From: Ischnura elegans
Lineage: Eukaryota > Arthropoda > Insecta > Odonata > Coenagrionidae
Length of the DNA: 64,000 nt
Reading direction: 5' to 3'
NCBI RefSeq assembly: GCF_921293095.1
Contig: NC_060246.1
Location: forward strand, 136,710,198-136,774,197
Shown in pieces: positions 59,961 through 64,000 of the stretch; position 1 is the first letter of the stretch; every line of letters begins with the position of its first letter. The notes under the pieces are model-generated. The model saw nothing but the letters and a program-made list of their open reading frames with translations. It was not told the DNA's origin and searched no databases. The position numbers and the translations under genes are program-made.

Positions 59961-60837
59961 GACAGTATTCCCTTAGAAACGGTTGGGGTATGGTTTCGAA
60001 AGCATTTTCGCTCCGGAACCGTCGCAGGTCATGCATTGCAGTAATGATGAACCATACTATTACATTGTATTTTCTATTTATGATTGCATGATAAATGTTA
60101 ATATATGAACGAAACGAAACGAAAGAATGGAACGAAAGAAAGTAGTTGCGATAATCATCCCTAACCAGGGATTCCGTCTGCAGTAAGTACTCCATGTGGA
60201 AAGGGTAGTTTCCTTCATCAAAGAAAACGAAAGGCATTGATTGCGATTCGTTACCCACCATTAGTGTATTCATAATATACAAATTATAAGGTTTTGGAAA
60301 TACCGGTTTTGACGAATGGTAATGGTCAATTTTGATGAACCCAGCATTCATACTTAGCCGTCGCATTTTCGCGCGCTTGAAAATTTTCACTTTTCATTTA
60401 ATCGCAAAAAATAGATATCGACATTTAAAAATCTAAAAGCATGAAACACGTATTCCAGGAGTAATAATCGTTCGATTTAGGCAAGAAAAAAATAATAGGA
60501 AACCACCCTATTGTAAATTGATACTCATTAGCCAATTTATGTCTTTTTTGGAGCTTCTAAATGTGAGAAAGCTATGTATTAATGATATTTTTTCGCATTT
60601 TACAACCGTCTATTATCAAAAAATGCTGAAACTGGGAATGGTAGAAATGATGGCCGATATGTTGATATGTAGTTACTCAAGTGAGAATTGTGAGTATTTT
60701 TTACAATTTTCATCATGTATTAAAATTTGCATGACATGGTTGAGATCCCTTTCCCGTGTAAGTGCGCAACGCAATAAATGGGCATTCATATGTTTTTTCA
60801 ATGGGCACACATGCGGAAAACCTATTTTTAATTTGAG

Positions 60838-61212
60838 ATGTTTTTCGTGAATTGTACGGAAGAAATTGTTTTTGGGACCCGTGAATGTTTTAATTGCACA
60901 ATACTAATTGCAATGGCCTTTTGCGTCGTCTATCATAGCTCTAGTGATTTTCCGATCACGTGTATTGCACCCAATACCGAAGTCATGAATTTGAAGACTT
61001 TAGGAGCCTTAGAAGACCTCGTTGTGAGCTCCTGCCCTAAGGAAGAGAATGTAAGCAAGGATTATGTCCTCTTGGTGTGTGAATTGGATGTTGCCAGCGG
61101 CGGTTGGGCATATTGGGGGCCCTCGGCTGGGACTCATGATGAGGCCCTCCCTACGGAAGAATTCTGGGATCCGTTTCAGGAAAATAATACGAAATTGCAG
61201 GCCCAGAAATAG
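60838..61212 (+). CDS. Hypothetical 124-aa ORF
   Basis: ATG to TAG. Residues ~20-32 are hydrophobic (TILIAMAFCVVY). The C-terminal half is acidic and Trp/Gly-containing (LVCELDVASGGWAYWGPSAG, then TEEFWDPFQENN). A 97-bp part covering about residues 20-52 has a paralog at 50084-50180 that is open in the same frame with no indels, mild evidence for past coding constraint. An acceptor-like ACTTTAG occurs at about 61002, so the second half alone might be an exon. No family recognised. Confidence 0.35.
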   Translation: MFFVNCTEEIVFGTRECFNCTILIAMAFCVVYHSSSDFPITCIAPNTEVMNLKTLGALEDLVVSSCPKEENVSKDYVLLVCELDVASGGWAYWGPSAGTHDEALPTEEFWDPFQENNTKLQAQK

Positions 61213-61356
61213 TTTTTTGGCACTAAACTAATTCTAAAAAACACTGAATAAAATTTAATAAAAATAGCAATTTCGTCAGAAAATAATACTATGAAACGTG
61301 CAAATTTCATAGATTCTAAAGGTAGTGACGTACTTACGCTTCTAGTGTCCATTTAG

Positions 61357-61505
61357 CGTGGAAAATCTTGGACGCCATCCGCGACTTGGATGACGCCCTA
61401 GATTCGGAAGAGACCTCCTCGTCCTCAGGTTCAGGGACCAAGTCCAAACACAGTCCACCAAGAAGAGGTTCATCGGTCTCTCTCACTCGAAACTTGATGA
61501 AAACG
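61357..61505 (+). CDS. Candidate internal exon, unidentified gene
   Basis: Acceptor CATTTAG at 61356 and a consensus donor GTGAGT at 61506 bound 149 bp. The frame with two leftover bases is fully open: WKILDAIRDLDDALDSEETS, then a Ser/Gly-rich linker, KHSPPRRGSSVSLTRNLMKT. An acidic helix followed by a basic Ser-rich segment looks like genuine protein; SPPRRGSS could be a kinase site. Neighbouring exons are not seen: the ORF just upstream ends in a stop, and downstream is transposon-filled. Family unknown. Confidence 0.5.
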
Positions 61506-61516
61506 GTGAGTGTGAT

Positions 61517-61822
61517 CTGTGGCGCAGCGAGGGGGTGGGTTTGGGTGATAAAGCCCCCCCCCCCCCCCCCGAAGAGCTCAGAGAAATATATTAGTTTAAT
61601 CCATTTTAATTAATTGGATTGGTATTACTAATAGAATAGCTTAAGGTTGAATAAATCCCTCAGAAAGTCGTTAAACCCACCATTTTGAACTATTTATCTT
61701 GACATTCCACAATTTATTAATCTCGCACCTACCGCTTATCCTGGTGGGTATTCCATACCGCCACACACCCCGGTATCAGTTGCACCTAAACTCACCAGCC
61801 TTAATTCCTTGTTACGCCCCTG
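61517..61822 (-). mobile_element. Dispersed MITE copy with both ends
   Basis: Ends CTGTGGCGCAGCGAGG and (complement) CAGGGGCGTAACAAGG are imperfect inverted repeats. The core on the minus strand matches the family at 16.4, 47.6 and 62.2 kb (GGAATACCCACC, CTTTCTGAGGGATT). It contains a long C homopolymer at about 61554-61570. Flanks are too diverged to call an 8-bp duplication. It begins 11 bp after the exon donor. Confidence 0.65.
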
Positions 61823-62156
61823 AGTTGTATTTACCGATTCAAGGGAGGGGAAGTGAGTTTGCCACAAATCACCTTTCTGGAGGTGGTATTAGCATCACTA
61901 GGAGCAGGTTTATAGACTTTTGAGAACCCGCAAGGACAAAAGGATAGGCAGGAATTTCGTTTGGGTGGGTACAAGCCCAGGCCGGAAAATTTTAAAAACC
62001 AGGTACTAATGGTATAAGTAGAGGGTTTTCAACTAATTCTAAACGTATTTCATAATGGGAAAAACTTTATATGGTCTAAGAAATCTTTTTTAAATTCATG
62101 AGTTTTCAATTTTTCTGAAGTAAAGGATTTGTGTTTTTTCTATTTTTGGGGGGTGT
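61823..62156. other. No gene seen
   Basis: AT-rich with no feature recognised; the ORF 61699-61923 crosses a MITE boundary. Confidence 0.35.
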
Positions 62157-62340
62157 ATGCTAGGGGCGCAGCTAATAATTAAGGCTAGGGGGGGTTTTAA
62201 GCCCAACTAATACTTTGGGGTGTGGGGTGTATTGCATGCCTGCCAGGGTAAGTGGGAGTTGCGGGGACCATATTAATTGTTCTATCACATACCGTTTTAT
62301 TAAGGTTTTAAGCACTGATATTCATATTTTAACGGTTTAA
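62157..62340 (+). repeat. Dispersed CAGGGGCGCAGCTA-type MITE copy
   Basis: It starts AGGGGCGCAGCTAATAATTA, followed by the family G-run, AATACTTTGGGG and the CCTGCCAGGGTAAG segment. The right end is not defined. Confidence 0.55.
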
Positions 62341-62923
62341 TGAAAACATGCAGTTGGTGTAATGGCAGTCGCTTTGGCAACTGACCGGCATTGCCCCATT
62401 AGTACTTATATATTTTTTATTTGATGTTTCAGGAGCGCAGAAATGATAAGGAAAACAAATAAAGCTAGTTGAGTGTAGCAGAGATCTTCGATTAAAAATC
62501 ATAAGAAAACGGCTGCTATTGCTAAAAGAAAAACACAAGAAGAGAAGCAATATGAGATGAGCAGGAAACTTTTTGAATCTGACTCAGACACTTTCATTGA
62601 TGAAAAAAATATTTGTGTGAGTTTCTTTATATGGAAATGGGTAAAGAAACCTCTCTCAATTGATAAATGATAAGGCACCGGAAAAGATCAAAGAAATGTG
62701 GTATCAGTGCACTAATTGTGTATTATAGGCACATCAGCAACGTTATAGATGGAACATCTTGGAGGCTATTTATGTAACATGTGCTCCAGAATGTAAAATT
62801 AACTTATGCTCATCAACTTATGTAAGCATGTTGGCAGTACCCTTAAATTTTTTAGCCCTTTTGCACCACAGAGAAATATTTTTTTAAATCGTTGACTTCA
62901 TATGTTCCCAAGGAGGAAGAAAA
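62341..62923. other. No gene seen
   Basis: Mostly AT-rich. The + strand around 62520-62620 encodes a polar, charged stretch (KEKHKKRSNMR-like) without flanking splice signals. Confidence 0.3.
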
Positions 62924-63015
62924 GTCAAAATGACCCACAAAAAGTCACTATTCAGTCAGGACTGAGAAGGTGACTTTTTGCGGGTCATTCTGATGTCAAA
63001 GTGACGTCATTTTGA
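62924..63015. repeat. Imperfect long hairpin
   Basis: GTCAAAATGACCCACAAAAA and following TGAC-type sequence is complementary to the segment around 62969-63015 in two blocks (GTGACTTTTTGCGGGTCA and GTCATTTTGAC), with a small internal offset. It could be a foldback relic. Confidence 0.55.
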
Positions 63016-63109
63016 CTTTGAATTCATTTGTACAAGTTTTCACTAAAAGTGAGAATCTATAAAAAATTGTCAAATATTCTCTACGATACTCACTCTCCCC
63101 GCATTCCAA

Positions 63110-63330
63110 CCTGAAGGTTGGTTTTGGAAAGGTGAGGGTAGAGCTCACCCCTGACACTTAATCACACAACCGCTCATGCGAATATCACACCTTAAGGAGG
63201 GGGGCCAGTTCTTTTCCCTGGGCTAGTTCTGCAGATAATTCTTAATTTTGGGGAGCCCAAAGTTTCACCCCAGGTTTGAACTCCTGGGACCCATCTGCCA
63301 ATAGTCAGTGGCTACATCCAATAGGTCACT
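63110..63330. repeat. Diverged relative of the 14.4-kb dispersed repeat
   Basis: It shares with 14405-14600 the order AAGGTTGG, AGAGCTCACC, TTTTCCCTGGGC and a GGTTTGAACTC-like string that resembles a Pol III B box. A tRNA-derived SINE is possible, but no A box or tail is clear. Confidence 0.35.
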
Positions 63331-63437
63331 CAGTGGCATAGCCAGGTTTTAGGCCTAAATTTAAAAGGCGGCGCCCCTTAAAATTCTCCCCTCCTTCCCT
63401 TCCCCTATTGGTACCCCAAGACATGACTGCGCCACTT
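63331..63437. mobile_element. Short CAGTGGCATAGCC-type MITE remnant
   Basis: It starts CAGTGGCATAGCCAGG and ends CTGCGCCACTT. The ends are hAT-like as elsewhere in the window; no duplication is visible. Confidence 0.45.
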
Positions 63438-63439
63438 GC

Positions 63440-63960
63440 CCTGGGCGATATACATCGTGAAATATCGCGATAATTAATTATATCGGGAATACTAATTTGA
63501 GTTTTGTACATTATGGATAAATGATTGTCCGATAAATAGGGCCCAATAAAAGTATCGGGACCGATAGAATATTGGAACCGATAAAATATCACGATATATC
63601 GTCCAATAAAAATATCGGGTGCGATAAATTAACTGAGCCATTAAAAATATCGGAATCGTTAAAAATAGTCTTCCGATAAAATACTACGGAACTACTATTA
63701 TAAGGTAGAGGTATCCTTTCGATATAATATAAAGATATATGATCCGATAACAAATATTGGGCCTGATAAAAATCGCCATTTGATAAAATACTACGCTTGA
63801 TAATCCGATAAAAAAATCGCCACTGCTAAAATATCACGAAATATCATCCAATAAAAATTGCTGCTCCAATAAAATATCACGATTTATTGTCCCATAAAAG
63901 CCGCAGCCGCGATATAAAACATCGTGATTTATCACCCGATCGCGTCGTCGCGCGCGATAA
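63440..63960. repeat. Degenerate CGATAAAATATCG-rich repeat block
   Basis: For about 520 bp, words such as CGATAAAATATC, CCAATAAAAATATCGG and GATAAATTA recur at roughly 17-22-bp spacing without exact periodicity, up to near the end of the window. CGATA/TATCG pentamers are strongly over-represented here compared with the rest. No coding potential. Confidence 0.7.
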
Positions 63961-64000
63961 ATTATTATGTTTTGGCATCGGGAAATTAGTTAGGGAAAAT

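Noticed and set aside
59839-60390. 183-aa minus-strand ORF
   Set aside because: Its C-terminal part lies in the repeated block shared with 49.9 and 55.0 kb, and no motif is recognisable. Possible, but unsupported.
29150-61130. Shared GGGGGCCCTCGGCTGGG string at about 29170 and 61113
   Set aside because: Only about 17 bp match, with no extension on either side. Probably a chance match or a very small relic.
1-64000. CRISPR arrays, bacterial operons, rRNA or tRNA genes
   Set aside because: None seen. The sequence has eukaryotic splice sites and transposons, and no repeat-spacer pattern.

Overview
The window looks like nuclear DNA from an arthropod, most likely an insect; the species cannot be named from sequence alone. 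It is AT-rich and intron-bearing, with consensus GT/AG splice sites. It is dominated by mobile DNA: hAT-type elements with 8-bp target-site duplications (TSDs), Tc1/mariner elements in TA sites, a Copia element whose primer-binding site resembles that of insect copia, and a Helitron helicase remnant. Recognisable host-type coding sequence covers well under 2 kb.

Layout. 1-5435: last three exons (+ strand, all phase 0) of an unidentified gene ending in a His-rich tract and a charged coiled coil, with an 856-bp hAT-like element in its last intron. 5436-7846: 3' UTR and AT-rich DNA. 7847-8642: mariner-derived foldback element. 8645-13115: AT-rich, no gene seen. 13116-13605: tandem repeat split by a 258-bp hAT-like element. 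14428-23759: large, nearly identical inverted repeat, with a small membrane-anchored ORF only in the left arm, a pyrimidine-rich minisatellite and a 200-bp near-perfect palindrome in the spacer, and a hAT-like insertion only in the right arm. 24599-26880: trypsin-like serine protease exon plus a decayed possible second exon, between duplicated intron segments. 27334-27695: two strong short hairpins. 29420-29950: 3' end of a Helitron helicase. 31489-33104: Harbinger-like element beside a THAP-domain exon. 34093-38584: DNA element with GTCC-rich ends that carries a split gene with two paralogous last exons. 40502-45118: degenerate Copia element. 45180-45389: HARBI1-like fragment. 45853-47139: second Tc1/mariner-type foldback element. 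47518-49215: MITE-like copies and a 277-bp tandem repeat. 52550-53060: GC-rich island, possibly LTR-derived. 53170-60000: complex repeat array broken by an LTR-like insertion that itself holds another TIR element. 60838-61505: one hypothetical ORF and one good candidate exon. 61517-64000: MITE copies, a hairpin, and a degenerate repeat dense in CGATA/TATCG words running off the end.

There is no operon-like organisation and I see no proven new molecular system. The most informative signals are architectural: paralogous empty sites that show single insertion events exactly, two foldback mariner-type elements, a differentially edited 1.8-kb inverted duplication, and an element with in-phase mutually exclusive terminal exons.
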